DNA of 64,000 nucleotides from Novosphingobium flavum (GTDB lineage: Bacteria > Pseudomonadota > Alphaproteobacteria > Sphingomonadales > Sphingomonadaceae). The notes below the pieces were generated by a model. It was given only the letters and a program-made list of their open reading frames with translations. It was not told the DNA's origin and made no database searches. This document shows, in pieces, positions 1-8,704 of this stretch; position 1 is the stretch's first letter; the number at the start of each line of letters is the position of its first letter. The position numbers were made by a program, and so were the translations under genes. The stretch lies in assembly GCF_014230315.1 (NCBI RefSeq), contig NZ_JACLAW010000015.1:32992-96991 (forward strand). The letters run 5' to 3'.

Positions 1-1531
1 TGGAGCCCACCGGCAGCACGTTGTAGACCGGGTCGATCCCGGCAAAGCCGTCGGCCGTGGTCGACAGGTAGTTGGCGCAGTTGATGCCCTTGTTGGTCGG
101 CGCGCCGGCGTTGAGCGTGTGGGTGGTGGCGTTGCAGAACCCATAGGGATCGGCGTTGGCGTAGATGCCCCCACGGTAGGAATCGATGTCGCCGGGGCGG
201 ATCGTGTAGCGCTCGTCGCGGTATTCGCCGCCGAAGCTGATCACCAGCGGCGACGCGAAGATCCCGGCCGGCACGGTGTAGGACATGTCGGCATTGAGCG
301 AGAGTTCGCCCTCTACATAGGTCGACGGCTTGAACGAGCGTGGCGAACTGGCGCCGAGCGAGGCGTTGACCGTGTTCTCGATCTCGTAGGCCAGCTTGTC
401 CCAGCCATAGCGGGCGCTGATGTCATAGGTGAAGGCGCTCGATCCGGTGCTCTTGATCCCGGCCACCGCGCTCCAGTCGGTCACCAGGCCCGAGAAGACC
501 GGGCTGAAACCGGCCGGGAAGACCTCGGTGAACGACCACTGGGTACCGTCGGCGAGGCGCACCGGAATGCCGTTCACCGGCTGGGCGTTCGCCGGATAGC
601 GATAGTTGGCATAGGCCGAGCCCTTGGAGCTCGAGAAGTTGCCGAAGGCGTAGACCTGCGCGCTGTCGCCCACGTCGATGCCCGAGTTGATCACGGCGCG
701 GAACGCTTGGCTCTTGGGCTGGCCCCACTTCTGCAACGGGGTGTTGAGGTCGATCAGCGCCGCATAGGCCGGATTGGCCGCCGCATAGGACGCAGCATCG
801 AAGGTCGTGCTGGTGTACTGGTTGGCGCGGGTGGTGAAGTCGTCCTTGGAATACTGCGCCGTCACGTTGAGGAAGCCGCGGTCGGTCAGCTTCATGCCCA
901 TGTTGGCGGCGAGCATCACGCTGTCGCCGTCGCCGCGGTAGTACTGTCCGGCCTGGGCCGTGATCGAGCCGCCGTGGTCGGCGTCCTTGAGGATGAAGTT
1001 GATCACGCCGGCGATGGCGTCGGAGCCGTATTGGGCCGCCGCGCCGTCACGCAGCACTTCGACCGACTTGAGCGCGAGCGAGGGGATCACCGCCGAGTCC
1101 GGGCCCTGGGCGCCGTTGCCGCTGATCGCGACGCTGGCCGACTTGTGGCGGCGCTTCGAGTTCATCAGCAGCAGGGTCTTGTCTTCGGGCAGGCCGCGCA
1201 GCGTGATCGGGCGGATGAAGGTGCCGGTGCTGCTGTTGGGCTGGCGCGAGACGGTGAGCGAGGGAACCAGCGTCTGGATGACGTTGACCGTGTCGGTGTT
1301 CGAGATCTTCTCGATTTCGCCCTGGCCGAAGTGATCGATCGGAACCGGCGAATCCTGCACCGTGCGCGAGGCGCCGCGCACGCCGGTCACGACGATGTCG
1401 GCGGTTTCTTCGGTGGCTTCGGCAGCCGGAGCACCGGCTTGGGCCAGGGCAGGGGCTGCAGCGCTCAGAGCGAGCAGGGAAGGCGTGGCGAGGCAGATAA
1501 TTCTGGCGAAACGCGTCATTTGAACCCCCAT
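1..1531 (-). CDS. TonB-dependent outer-membrane receptor (3' end outside window)
   Basis: Outer-membrane transporter that would import a ligand using TonB energy. Translated from the ATG at 1531 (a second in-frame ATG lies at 1519), it begins with a signal peptide ending around ALAQA (residue ~31). A short linker and the sequence ADIVVTGVRG follow, which is the usual TonB-box-like entry to the plug domain. The plug is visible in LPEDKTLLLMNSKRRH and in VEVLRDGAAAQYGSDAIAG, followed by beta-barrel sequence. About 510 codons are present and the frame is still open at base 1, so the barrel end is missing. It is divergent from the iorAB-type genes across ~310 bp. The ligand cannot be read from the sequence; the plug resembles those of the receptors at 17.0 kb and 46.3 kb in general form only. 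Confidence 0.93.
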   Translation of the reverse strand, partial: MGVQMTRFARIICLATPSLLALSAAAPALAQAGAPAAEATEETADIVVTGVRGASRTVQDSPVPIDHFGQGEIEKISNTDTVNVIQTLVPSLTVSRQPNSSTGTFIRPITLRGLPEDKTLLLMNSKRRHKSASVAISGNGAQGPDSAVIPSLALKSVEVLRDGAAAQYGSDAIAGVINFILKDADHGGSITAQAGQYYRGDGDSVMLAANMGMKLTDRGFLNVTAQYSKDDFTTRANQYTSTTFDAASYAAANPAYAALIDLNTPLQKWGQPKSQAFRAVINSGIDVGDSAQVYAFGNFSSSKGSAYANYRYPANAQPVNGIPVRLADGTQWSFTEVFPAGFSPVFSGLVTDWSAVAGIKSTGSSAFTYDISARYGWDKLAYEIENTVNASLGASSPRSFKPSTYVEGELSLNADMSYTVPAGIFASPLVISFGGEYRDERYTIRPGDIDSYRGGIYANADPYGFCNATTHTLNAGAPTNKGINCANYLSTTADGFAGIDPVYNVLPVGS

Positions 1532-1843
1532 GTTCGAGTGTCCTCTCCGGCCCGCCTGCACCCGATGCTTGTCTATTCTGGCGGACCCGGGGCTTTTCCG
1601 CCCCATGACCCGGAGGATATGATTCGGTTCCGAGGGAGTGTTGCCGTTTTTTGACAGGGCGCTGGCAGAATATGCCAGTCGTGGGCCATGCGACAGGGCG
1701 AAGCGAGCGGGCGGCGGCGCGGCGAATGGGGCAAACCGCGCGGCCGGAGCCTGTCGCGCAGGCATCGCGCGCGGGCAGGCGCATCAATTCGGAATCTCCT
1801 GCCGAAAATATCGGCTAAAACCGGCTTCGCAGGAGAATCGGCC
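1532..1843. promoter_or_regulatory. Divergent intergenic region with dyad CTGGCA-N5-TGCCAG
   Basis: This 312-base gap separates the TonB receptor from the divergent molybdenum hydroxylase genes and I see no gene in it. It contains TTGACA at 1651-1656, directly followed by the perfect inverted repeat CTGGCA (1662-1667) and TGCCAG (1673-1678) with a 5-base spacer. No convincing -10 element sits at 17 bases from the TTGACA, so the dyad is better read as an operator candidate than as part of a defined promoter. Confidence 0.35.
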
Positions 1844-2308
1844 GTGCCCATCACACTCAAGCTCAACGGACAACCGCGTGCCTGGTCGGGAGACCCCGAT
1901 CAGCCCTTGCTCTGGTTCATCCGCGACGATGCCGGACTTGTCGGCACGAAATTCGGCTGCGGCATCGGCAGCTGCGGCGCCTGCACGGTCCATGTCGATG
2001 GTGCGGCCCAGCGTTCCTGCGTCACCCCGATGGCGGCGGTCGACGGCAAGTCCGTCACCACGATCGAGGGAATCGGCAAGGACGGCGCGCTCCATCCGGT
2101 CCAGCAGGCCTGGCTGGACGAGGACGTTGCCCAGTGCGGCTATTGCCAGCCGGGGCAGATCATGGCCGCGATCGACTTCCTGCAGCAGAATCCTTCGCCC
2201 GACGAGGCAGCGATCCGCGCCTCGATCAACAACCTGTGCCGCTGCGGCACCTATGTCCGCATCGCCCGCGCCATCCAGCGCGCCGCCAGGTCAGGGGCCA
2301 AGGCATGA
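1844..2308 (+). CDS. (2Fe-2S)-binding small subunit of a molybdenum hydroxylase (IorA type)
   Basis: Electron-transfer subunit of a xanthine-dehydrogenase-family enzyme, of the isoquinoline 1-oxidoreductase/aldehyde oxidase two-subunit type. The 154-residue product has an N-terminal plant-type ferredoxin domain with the cluster motif CGIGSCGACTVHVDG (residues ~42-56). A second all-alpha [2Fe-2S] domain carries CGYCQPGQ and CRCGTY in the C-terminal half. The length matches IorA-like subunits (~150 residues). The GTG at 1844 is chosen because AGGAG lies ~9 bases upstream and the domain starts at once; the open frame continues upstream to 1688. Its stop overlaps the ATG of the large subunit (ATGA), so the two are translationally coupled. 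The substrate is unknown. Confidence 0.9.
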   Translation: MPITLKLNGQPRAWSGDPDQPLLWFIRDDAGLVGTKFGCGIGSCGACTVHVDGAAQRSCVTPMAAVDGKSVTTIEGIGKDGALHPVQQAWLDEDVAQCGYCQPGQIMAAIDFLQQNPSPDEAAIRASINNLCRCGTYVRIARAIQRAARSGAKA

Positions 2309-4554
2309 CCGCGGCGATCGACCGGCGCAGCTTCTTCCGCTTGTCGGCCGTTGCCGGCAGCCTCGTCCTCGCCGTTCCGCGCCAGGCCCTCGCCGTGATC
2401 GCGGGCCCTGTGGAAGACGGCGCGGCCATCGGCCTGTTCGTGCGCATCCGGCCCGACGGGCGAGTGATCATCCGCACCCCTTCCACCGAGATCGGGCAGG
2501 GCACCAGCACGGCGATCCCCATGATTATCGCCGAGGAACTCGACGTGGCTTGGGACAAGGTTACCGTCGGCATGATGACCGGGCAGATGCGCGAGGGGAT
2601 GGAAGGGCCGCTGCCCCCGGGGATCTTCTATGAAGGCGCGGGCGGATCGAACGCGGTGCGCCGCAGCTATGCCCCGGCGCGCGAAGTCGGCGCCACCATA
2701 CGGCAGCTTCTGCTGGCCGAAGCGTCAGCCGTGCTCGGCCTCCCGCTTGATCGGCTGGCCACCTCCGAGGGGCAGGTGTTCGATCGCCAGCAACCCCGGC
2801 GCCGGGTGGACTATGGCAAGCTCGCTGCCGGCGCTGCCGTCCGGCCGCTGCCCAAGGGGCCGCCGCCGCTCAAGAGCCCGGATCAGTTCCGCATCATCGG
2901 CACGCCGCAGCCGCAGAAGGAGGCGCGCGCCGTCATCACCGGCCAGCCGCTCTACGGGATCGACCAGTCGATGCCCGGCATGTTGCACGCGGTCTGCCTG
3001 CGCCCCGAAGTGGTCGATGCCCAGATCGCCACGGTCGACGACAAGGCGGCCCTCGCGGTGCCCGGTGTGCGGGCCGTGATCCGCCTGCCCGCGATCGCGC
3101 CCGGCGCGCTTTACGACAACAGCCCGCTTGGCGCCGCGGTGGCGGTGGTGGCCGAAAGTCACTGGGCCGCGCTCAAGGGGCGCGATGCCCTGAAGGTCAC
3201 GTGGACCGAGCCTGCCTTGCGCGAGGACAGCGCCGCCATGGTCGAGGCCGGCTATGCCCGGCTGACCGGTGCCGGGGCCGTCCCGGTCGGTGCCGCCGGC
3301 GATGCCGGTGCCGCTTTCGCCCGCGCGGCCAAGGTGGTCGAGGCGCGCTACGATGCGCCGATGGTCGCCCACGCCACGCTCGAGCCGCAGAACACCATTG
3401 CCTTGGTCACGGCGGAGCGCTGCGAGATCGTCACGCCAACCCAGCGCCCGTCACTCTGCGCGACCACGGCCAAGGCCATCACCGGCCTGCCGCTCGACCG
3501 GATCAAGATCACCGCGGTGCGTTCGGGCGGCGGCTTTGGCCGGCGCCTGTCGGCCGATCAGGTGGCCGAGGCCGTGCTGATCGCCAAGGCCATGCCCGGC
3601 GTGCCGGTCAAGCTGCTGTGGACGCGCGAGTGCGACATCACCACCGACGTCTATCGCAACGGCAGCGCCCAGCGCCTGCGGGCCGGGCTCGATGCGTCCG
3701 GGCGGATCGTCGCCTGGCAGCACGATGTCGCCACTCAGGCCCGGCGCTACCGCCGCTCGGACGACCAGAGCGACAAGGGCCTGTCCGAAGGCGAAGTGCC
3801 GGTGTTCGATGCCCCCGGCGCGCTGGTGGCCGACCGGGCCTATCGCTATGCCCCGATCTTCAGCGCCGTCGCGCGCGGGTCGTGGCGCGCGCCCGGCGCC
3901 AATATCCACGGCTGGACCGAGCAGTGCTTCGTCGACGAACTGGCCGAGGCGGCCGGGGCCGACCCGTTCGATTTCCGCCTCGCCATGCTCACCGGCGATG
4001 CCGTGCTCGGCAATGACCGCGACCGCTACAGCGTCAAGCGTCTCGCCCGCGTCATCGCGGAACTGAAGACGCGGTCCGGCTGGCAGGGCCGCCGCGTCGG
4101 CAAGGGCGGCGCGGGCAGCAAGGGGCGCGGAATGGCCGCACATTTCTCGTTCGGCAGCTATGTCGGCCACGTCGTCGACGTGACGATGGGCGAGGGCGGG
4201 GCCTTCTCGGTCGACCGCGTGGTCAGCGTGATCGACTGCGGGCTGGTGATCAATCCGAACGGGGTGACCATGCAGAACGAGGGCGCGATCAACGATGCGC
4301 TCAACACCGCGCTCAGCCTTGAGATCACGCTGAAGGACGGCGTGGTCCAGCAGCGCAATTTCGACAGCTACGAGATGATGCGGATGGACCGCGCGGCGCT
4401 CAGGATCGAAACGCATATCCTGCCGTCGGACGAGGCGCCCTCGGGCATGGGCGAACCCTCGCTGCCGCCCTTCGCCCCGGCCCTGTGCAATGCCCTCTAC
4501 GCCGCCACCGGCAAGCGCATCCGCCGCCTGCCGATCCGGGACCAGCTCGCCTGA
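2305..4554 (+). CDS. Molybdopterin-binding large subunit of a molybdenum hydroxylase (IorB type)
   Basis: Catalytic subunit that would hydroxylate a heterocycle or aldehyde at a Mo-cytosine-dinucleotide cofactor, passing electrons to the preceding iron-sulfur protein. The 749-residue product starts with a twin-arginine signal (DRRSFFRLSAV then a hydrophobic stretch ending RQALA), so the complex is probably exported folded to the periplasm. The cofactor-binding signature GGGFGRRL and the C-terminal GMGEPSLPP, holding the catalytic Glu of the family, are both visible. Length fits IorB-type subunits. The start at 2305 overlaps the small-subunit stop by four bases. No xdhC-like maturation gene and no electron-accepting cytochrome is adjacent, although a cytochrome c gene lies 4 kb downstream. 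The true substrate could be an aldehyde, isoquinoline-like compound or other. Confidence 0.88.
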   Translation: MTAAIDRRSFFRLSAVAGSLVLAVPRQALAVIAGPVEDGAAIGLFVRIRPDGRVIIRTPSTEIGQGTSTAIPMIIAEELDVAWDKVTVGMMTGQMREGMEGPLPPGIFYEGAGGSNAVRRSYAPAREVGATIRQLLLAEASAVLGLPLDRLATSEGQVFDRQQPRRRVDYGKLAAGAAVRPLPKGPPPLKSPDQFRIIGTPQPQKEARAVITGQPLYGIDQSMPGMLHAVCLRPEVVDAQIATVDDKAALAVPGVRAVIRLPAIAPGALYDNSPLGAAVAVVAESHWAALKGRDALKVTWTEPALREDSAAMVEAGYARLTGAGAVPVGAAGDAGAAFARAAKVVEARYDAPMVAHATLEPQNTIALVTAERCEIVTPTQRPSLCATTAKAITGLPLDRIKITAVRSGGGFGRRLSADQVAEAVLIAKAMPGVPVKLLWTRECDITTDVYRNGSAQRLRAGLDASGRIVAWQHDVATQARRYRRSDDQSDKGLSEGEVPVFDAPGALVADRAYRYAPIFSAVARGSWRAPGANIHGWTEQCFVDELAEAAGADPFDFRLAMLTGDAVLGNDRDRYSVKRLARVIAELKTRSGWQGRRVGKGGAGSKGRGMAAHFSFGSYVGHVVDVTMGEGGAFSVDRVVSVIDCGLVINPNGVTMQNEGAINDALNTALSLEITLKDGVVQQRNFDSYEMMRMDRAALRIETHILPSDEAPSGMGEPSLPPFAPALCNALYAATGKRIRRLPIRDQLA

Positions 4555-4555
4555 C

Positions 4556-4581
4556 CCGCCGCCTCGGGCGGTTCCTTTTCG
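4556..4581 (+). terminator. Rho-independent terminator after the iorAB-type genes
   Basis: A CCGCC (4556-4560) / GGCGG (4567-4571) stem with a 6-base loop is followed by TTCCTTTTC, immediately after the large-subunit stop codon. Confidence 0.55.
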
Positions 4582-4594
4582 GCATAATATGCTT

Positions 4595-4800
4595 TGGTTC
4601 GGCCCGCTTTCGGCAAACAACCGGGCAGGGGCCCTGTTAGCCTCCTCGTCGTAGCTCAGGGAAAGCCGGGCTCCCGCGCAAGGACCCGAAAGCGGGCCGC
4701 GGGAGCGGGACATCAGCCATGCGGCTGGGCCCACCGACCTTCCCGTAAACTGGGCGCGCAGGACGAACGATGGTATCTTTCTCTTGAGGCGAAGGAATTG
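4595..4800 (+). ncRNA. Structured leader or small RNA of unknown family
   Basis: The 249-base gap before the FAD protein is rich in mutually exclusive pairings. GGCCCGCTTTCGG (4601-4613) is the perfect reverse complement of 4686-4698. That downstream arm also takes part in a local fold: stem GCTCCCGCG/CGCGGGAGC (4670-4678/4698-4706) around CCCG-AAAG-CGGG (4685-4696). A further hairpin CAGCC/GGCTG follows at ~4713-4727. A promoter-like CATAAT lies inside the palindrome GCATAATATGC at 4582-4592. The 3' part (hairpin then GGGCCCACC) faintly recalls the 3' half of alphaproteobacterial 6S RNA, but the usual neighbours of 6S (zapA, the formyl-THF cyclo-ligase gene) are absent and closing-stem pairing is weak. 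It does not contain the cobalamin, TPP or SAM riboswitch cores I know. Confidence 0.35.
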
Positions 4801-4803
4801 CAC

Positions 4804-6789
4804 ATGACCATCGACAAGGATCTGGGCATGGGTCGGCTGATCCAGCGCCGGGACTTCATCCAGGGCGTGGCGGTCGGCGTCGGCGGCGCCGCGGCCGCTT
4901 CGGCCAGCCCGGTCATGGCCAAGGCGGGCAGCAGCGCATTTGCCAATTCCGATGGGCCGGTCTCGGCGGCGAACTATCCGCCGATGCGCACCGGCATGCG
5001 CGGGCAGCACCCCGGCGCGTTCGAAGGTGCCCACGCCCTGCGCGACGGGCAGGGCTTCCCCGGCGCGGTCGATACCGGAGAGCGCTACGATCTGGTCGTG
5101 GTCGGCGGCGGGCTCAGCGGCCTGGCGGCCGCCTACTTCTTCCGCAAGCGCGCCGGGCCCAATGCCAAGATCCTGATCCTCGACAATCACGACGATTTCG
5201 GCGGCCATGCCAAGCGCAACGAGTTCGTCTACAACGGCAAGCAATTGCTGGCCAACGGCGGCTCCTCCTATCTCGTTTCCCCATCCCGCTGGACTTACGA
5301 ATCGATTTCGCTGATCCGCGAGCTGGGCATTGGTCGCGGCCATCCGAGCGACCGGGTCGACGGAAACATCTACCGTTCGCTGGGGATGCAGTCGTCCACC
5401 TTCTTCCGCAAGCAGGTCTACGGTAAGGACAAGCTGCTGCTGGGCGGGACCCCCACCAGCCCCACGCCCGAGTGGCTGGCCCAGACCCCGTTTTCGCAGC
5501 GCGTCCGCGACGATCTGCTGCGCATCACCACCGCCAAGATCGACTACATGAGCGGAATGAGCGCGGCCGAGAAAACGGCGAAGCTCCAGGCCATGAGCTA
5601 CCGCGACTATTTGCTCAACGTCGCCAAGGTCCATCCCGACGTCGTCCCGCTGATGCAGGGCATGTGGTGCCTTGGCGCCGACATGGGGACCGCCTGGTTC
5701 GCCTTTTTCCGAATGCGTCCCGGCTTCCAGGGGCTTGGCCTTGAGCTGCCCCTGCTTTCGCCCGAAAGCGAGGAGCACAAGGCCGACGATTTCGTCATGC
5801 CCGCTGGCAACAGCGACGTTGCCCGGCTGATCGTCCGCGCGCTCATCCCCGATGCGCTCGCCCCCGGCGATTTCGCCGCGGTCGAAACGAAGCGGGTGAA
5901 CTATGCCGCGCTTGACCGGGAGCAGCCTACCCGCATCCGCCTGTCGAGCATTGCGATCAAGGTTCGCCACGTTGGTACGGCGGGCCGCCTGTTCGACCCC
6001 GACAACAGCGAATGCGAAGTCACTTACATGAACGGGGGCAAGGCCAGTCTGGTTCACGGCAAGAACGTGATCATGGCCTGCATGAACAACATCGTGCCCT
6101 ACCTGATCCCGGAATTGCCCGAAGAGCAGAAGACTGCCCTTCACGCGGCGGTGCGCGCGGTGAACCAGGAAACCAACGTCCTCTTCCGCAACTGGGAAGC
6201 GTTCGCAAGGCTCAAGACCAATTCGATCGCTTTCCCGGGCACGTTCTACGGACGGATGAGCCTGCCATCCCCGCGCTACTTCGGTGACCTCGTGCCGTCG
6301 CGCGTGCCTTCCGAACCGATCGTGGTCTCGTTCGGCACCGGGGCCAATTCGGGGGTCTGTTCCAATACGACGATGCTCAGCGAACTGACCGGCGGAAATC
6401 CGCCCGAGCCGGGCACTCCGGCCGACGACCAGTTCCGCATGGCCCGTGCAGGACTGTTGCAAACGCCTTTCGAGCACTTTGAGCGGGCCGTGCGCAGCCA
6501 GGCAGCGGCGGCCCTCTCGGGCACGGGTTTCGATCCCGCCCGTGACATTCTGGCCATTACGGTCAATCGCTGGGCGCACGGCTTCACCACCGGGCGCAAC
6601 CAGCTGTTCGAGGCGGACCAGGTCGGCAAGACCTCGCCCACCGAGATCGCCCGCGCGCCCTACGGCCGGATCACGATCGCCAATGCCGATGCCGGCGGCG
6701 TTTCCACCGCCGGCACGGCGATCGACGAGGCCTTCCGCGCCGTGCGCGAGCTCGAACAACGCCAGCTCGGCTTCTACGAACAAATCTGA
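4804..6789 (+). CDS. Tat-exported FAD/NAD(P)-binding oxidoreductase, spermidine-dehydrogenase-like
   Basis: Predicted flavoprotein of 661 residues. The N-terminus has a twin-arginine type signal (IQRRDFIQGVAVGVGG, residues ~13-28, ending near SPVMA), so it acts in the periplasm. A Rossmann dinucleotide-binding motif follows at ~90-115 (YDLVVVGGGLSGLAAAYFF, then an acidic strand end and FGGHAKRNEF), typical of FAD-containing amine oxidoreductases. The family resemblance is to proteobacterial proteins annotated as NAD(P)-binding or spermidine dehydrogenase. The ATG at 4804 is preceded by GAAGGA at ~8 bases. A strong terminator follows, so it is a single-gene unit, although an amino-acid permease is next. 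A role in polyamine or amine oxidation is plausible but inferred from family naming only. Confidence 0.75.
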   Translation: MTIDKDLGMGRLIQRRDFIQGVAVGVGGAAAASASPVMAKAGSSAFANSDGPVSAANYPPMRTGMRGQHPGAFEGAHALRDGQGFPGAVDTGERYDLVVVGGGLSGLAAAYFFRKRAGPNAKILILDNHDDFGGHAKRNEFVYNGKQLLANGGSSYLVSPSRWTYESISLIRELGIGRGHPSDRVDGNIYRSLGMQSSTFFRKQVYGKDKLLLGGTPTSPTPEWLAQTPFSQRVRDDLLRITTAKIDYMSGMSAAEKTAKLQAMSYRDYLLNVAKVHPDVVPLMQGMWCLGADMGTAWFAFFRMRPGFQGLGLELPLLSPESEEHKADDFVMPAGNSDVARLIVRALIPDALAPGDFAAVETKRVNYAALDREQPTRIRLSSIAIKVRHVGTAGRLFDPDNSECEVTYMNGGKASLVHGKNVIMACMNNIVPYLIPELPEEQKTALHAAVRAVNQETNVLFRNWEAFARLKTNSIAFPGTFYGRMSLPSPRYFGDLVPSRVPSEPIVVSFGTGANSGVCSNTTMLSELTGGNPPEPGTPADDQFRMARAGLLQTPFEHFERAVRSQAAAALSGTGFDPARDILAITVNRWAHGFTTGRNQLFEADQVGKTSPTEIARAPYGRITIANADAGGVSTAGTAIDEAFRAVRELEQRQLGFYEQI

Positions 6790-6803
6790 GATGCGTGAGG
6801 GAA

Positions 6804-6827
6804 GGGCTGGATTTCCAGCCCTTTTTT
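6804..6827 (+). terminator. Rho-independent terminator
   Basis: GGGCTGG (6804-6810) pairs with CCAGCCC (6815-6821) across an ATTT loop, followed by six T. It lies 14 bases after the FAD-protein stop and separates it from the permease gene. Confidence 0.9.
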
Positions 6828-6849
6828 CATCCCAAACCGGGGATATTCA

Positions 6850-8256
6850 ATGCATAACTGGAACCGCCGCAAGCCGGTGGAGCTCGATGCGCTCGCATCG
6901 CATCATCGCCTGCGTCCCACGCTCAGCTGGTGGCATCTCGTCGCCCTCGGCGTCGGCGCCATCGTCGGCACGGGCATCTACACCCTCGTCGGGATCGGCG
7001 CCAACCTCGCCGGGCCCGCCGTCATCCTGTCCTTCGGCGTGGCGGGGCTGGTCTGCGCCTGCGCCGCGCTGTGCTATGCCGAAGTCGCCACGGCGATCCC
7101 GGCCTCGGGCTCGGCCTATACCTACAGCTACGTGGTGATCGGCGAGCTGATTGCCTGGATCGTCGGCTGGAGCCTCATCCTCGAATATTCGCTGGTTGTC
7201 AGCGCCGTCGCCGTCGGCTGGTCGGGTTATGCGACTGGTTTCCTGACCTCGCTTGGCGTTCCCCTGCCGCTGGCGATCAGCGCCGGGCCGCACGCGGGCG
7301 GCATCATCAACGTGCCCGCCGTGCTGATCGTCTTCGCGGTCGCCGGCCTGCTCGCCCTCGGCACGCGCGAAAGCGCCACGGTCAACGCTATCCTCGTGCT
7401 GGTCAAGGTTGTCGCGCTGGCCCTGTTCATCGCGGTCGCCCTGCCGCATTTCGACGCAGCCCAGTTCCATCCCTTCATGCCCTACGGCTTCACCCCGCGC
7501 GAGGTGAACGGCACGCAGCACGGCGTGATGGCGGCCGCCGCGATCATCTTCTTCGCCTTCTACGGGTTCGACGCCATTTCCACCGCGGCCGAGGAAGCCA
7601 AGAATCCCGGCCGCGACCTGCCGATCGGCATCGTCGGCTCGATGCTGGTCTGCACGGTGATCTACGTCGGCGTGGCGGCCGTCGCGGTCGGCTCGATGCC
7701 CTTCACCGAATATGCCAACAGCCCCGAGCCGCTCGCCCTGATCCTGCGCAATCTGGGGCAGGGCAAGGTGGCGGCGATCATCGGCGCCGCCGCGATCGTT
7801 GCCCTGCCGACGGTGATCCTGGCCTTCCTCTTCGGGCAAAGCCGGATCTTCTTCGTCATGGCCCGCGATGGGCTGCTGCCCGAAAGCCTCGCCCGCGTCA
7901 GCAAGCGCAGCGGTACCCCGGTGCGGATGACGATGATCACCGCTGTCATCGTCTCGGTCCTCGCCGGCCTCGTCCCGCTCGATGCGATCGCGGCGCTGGC
8001 CAATGCCGGCACACTGGCGGCCTTCATCGCGGTTGCCGTGTGCATGATGATCATGCGCCGGCGCGAGCCCGATCGTCCGCGCATCTTCAAGACCCCGCTG
8101 CCGTGGGTGGTGGGGCCGCTGGCGATCCTGGGCTGCCTCTACCTGTTCTGGAGTCTTCCCGAGCTGACCAAGCTCTTCTTCCTGGCGTGGAACGTGCTGG
8201 GCTTCGGGATCTATCTCTGGGTCGGCCGCAACAGGCCGCAGCCAGCGGTGGCCTGA
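6850..8256 (+). CDS. APC-family amino acid permease
   Basis: Inner-membrane secondary transporter of 468 residues with about 12 hydrophobic segments, the usual size for amino acid/polyamine/organocation permeases. The first segment has the family's substrate-site glycine motif (VGAIVGTGIYTLVGIG, residues ~36-51). Segment 6 shows FFAFYGFDAISTAAEEAKNP, which is characteristic of the cationic amino acid transporter branch. The start at 6850 has only a weak GGGGAT ribosome site. It is a monocistronic unit between two terminators. Substrate is not readable; cationic amino acids or amines would suit the family branch and the neighbouring flavoprotein. Confidence 0.88.
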   Translation: MHNWNRRKPVELDALASHHRLRPTLSWWHLVALGVGAIVGTGIYTLVGIGANLAGPAVILSFGVAGLVCACAALCYAEVATAIPASGSAYTYSYVVIGELIAWIVGWSLILEYSLVVSAVAVGWSGYATGFLTSLGVPLPLAISAGPHAGGIINVPAVLIVFAVAGLLALGTRESATVNAILVLVKVVALALFIAVALPHFDAAQFHPFMPYGFTPREVNGTQHGVMAAAAIIFFAFYGFDAISTAAEEAKNPGRDLPIGIVGSMLVCTVIYVGVAAVAVGSMPFTEYANSPEPLALILRNLGQGKVAAIIGAAAIVALPTVILAFLFGQSRIFFVMARDGLLPESLARVSKRSGTPVRMTMITAVIVSVLAGLVPLDAIAALANAGTLAAFIAVAVCMMIMRRREPDRPRIFKTPLPWVVGPLAILGCLYLFWSLPELTKLFFLAWNVLGFGIYLWVGRNRPQPAVA

Positions 8257-8280
8257 CCTCGCCAATCTCCCGACACGAAA

Positions 8281-8308
8281 AAAGGGCCGGTCCGAAGACC
8301 GGCCCTTT
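8281..8308. terminator. Bidirectional terminator between convergent genes
   Basis: AAAGGGCCGGTC (8281-8292) pairs perfectly with GACCGGCCCTTT (8297-8308) around a CGAA loop. The run of A before the left arm gives a T tract on the minus strand for the cytochrome operon, while the right arm ends in TTT for the permease transcript. Confidence 0.9.
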
Positions 8309-8335
8309 CAGTTTGAGCCGCCGAGGGGGAAGCGG

Positions 8336-8704
8336 CTACTTGAGCGTGGCGAGATAGGCGATGAGGTCCGCCCGGCGCTTGGCATCGGGAACGGCGATCA
8401 CCATCCGGGTGCCGGGCACGACCTTCATCGGCGCGGCCAGGAAGGCATCGAGCTGCGCCGGGCTCCAGACCTTGCCTGCCTTGGCGAGGGCCGGCGAATA
8501 GGCAAAGCCCGGCAGCGAGCCGGACTTGCGCCCGACCACGCCAGCAAGCGTCGGGCCGACCTTCTTCTCGCCGGCCTTCGTGCCGTGGCACGCCGCGCAG
8601 GTGGCGAAGGCGGTCTTGCCGTCGGCGGCGGACTGGGCCAGCCCCGGCTGGGCGATGAGACCAAGCGCGGCCACCAGCGACAGGGTGAGGGCAGGGCGCT
8701 TCAT
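8336..8704 (-). CDS. Class I c-type cytochrome (cytochrome c family protein)
   Basis: Small periplasmic electron carrier, 122 residues. It has a signal peptide ending GLAQ (residues ~1-23), one haem-attachment motif CAACH (residues ~37-41), KVGPTLAGVVGRK as in cytochrome c2/c-550 type proteins, and an axial-ligand region around GTRMVIAVPD followed by a C-terminal helix ending LIAYLATLK. The size fits mitochondrial-like class I cytochromes. The ATG at 8704 shares one base with the stop of the upstream gene (TGATG), so the two are co-translated. Partner enzyme unknown. Confidence 0.9.
   Translation of the reverse strand: MKRPALTLSLVAALGLIAQPGLAQSAADGKTAFATCAACHGTKAGEKKVGPTLAGVVGRKSGSLPGFAYSPALAKAGKVWSPAQLDAFLAAPMKVVPGTRMVIAVPDAKRRADLIAYLATLK

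Noticed and set aside
4640..4740. Cobalamin or other known riboswitch before the FAD gene
   Set aside because: The diagnostic cores (for example the B12-box GCCACTG and the CCCCCGCAACTGT segment) are absent; kept only as an unclassified structure.
3451..6783. An 1110-codon open frame on the minus strand spanning the Mo-hydroxylase, the untranslated gap and the FAD gene
   Set aside because: It is antisense to two well-supported genes and crosses a terminator; its His/Arg-rich composition is typical of antisense frames in high-GC genomes.
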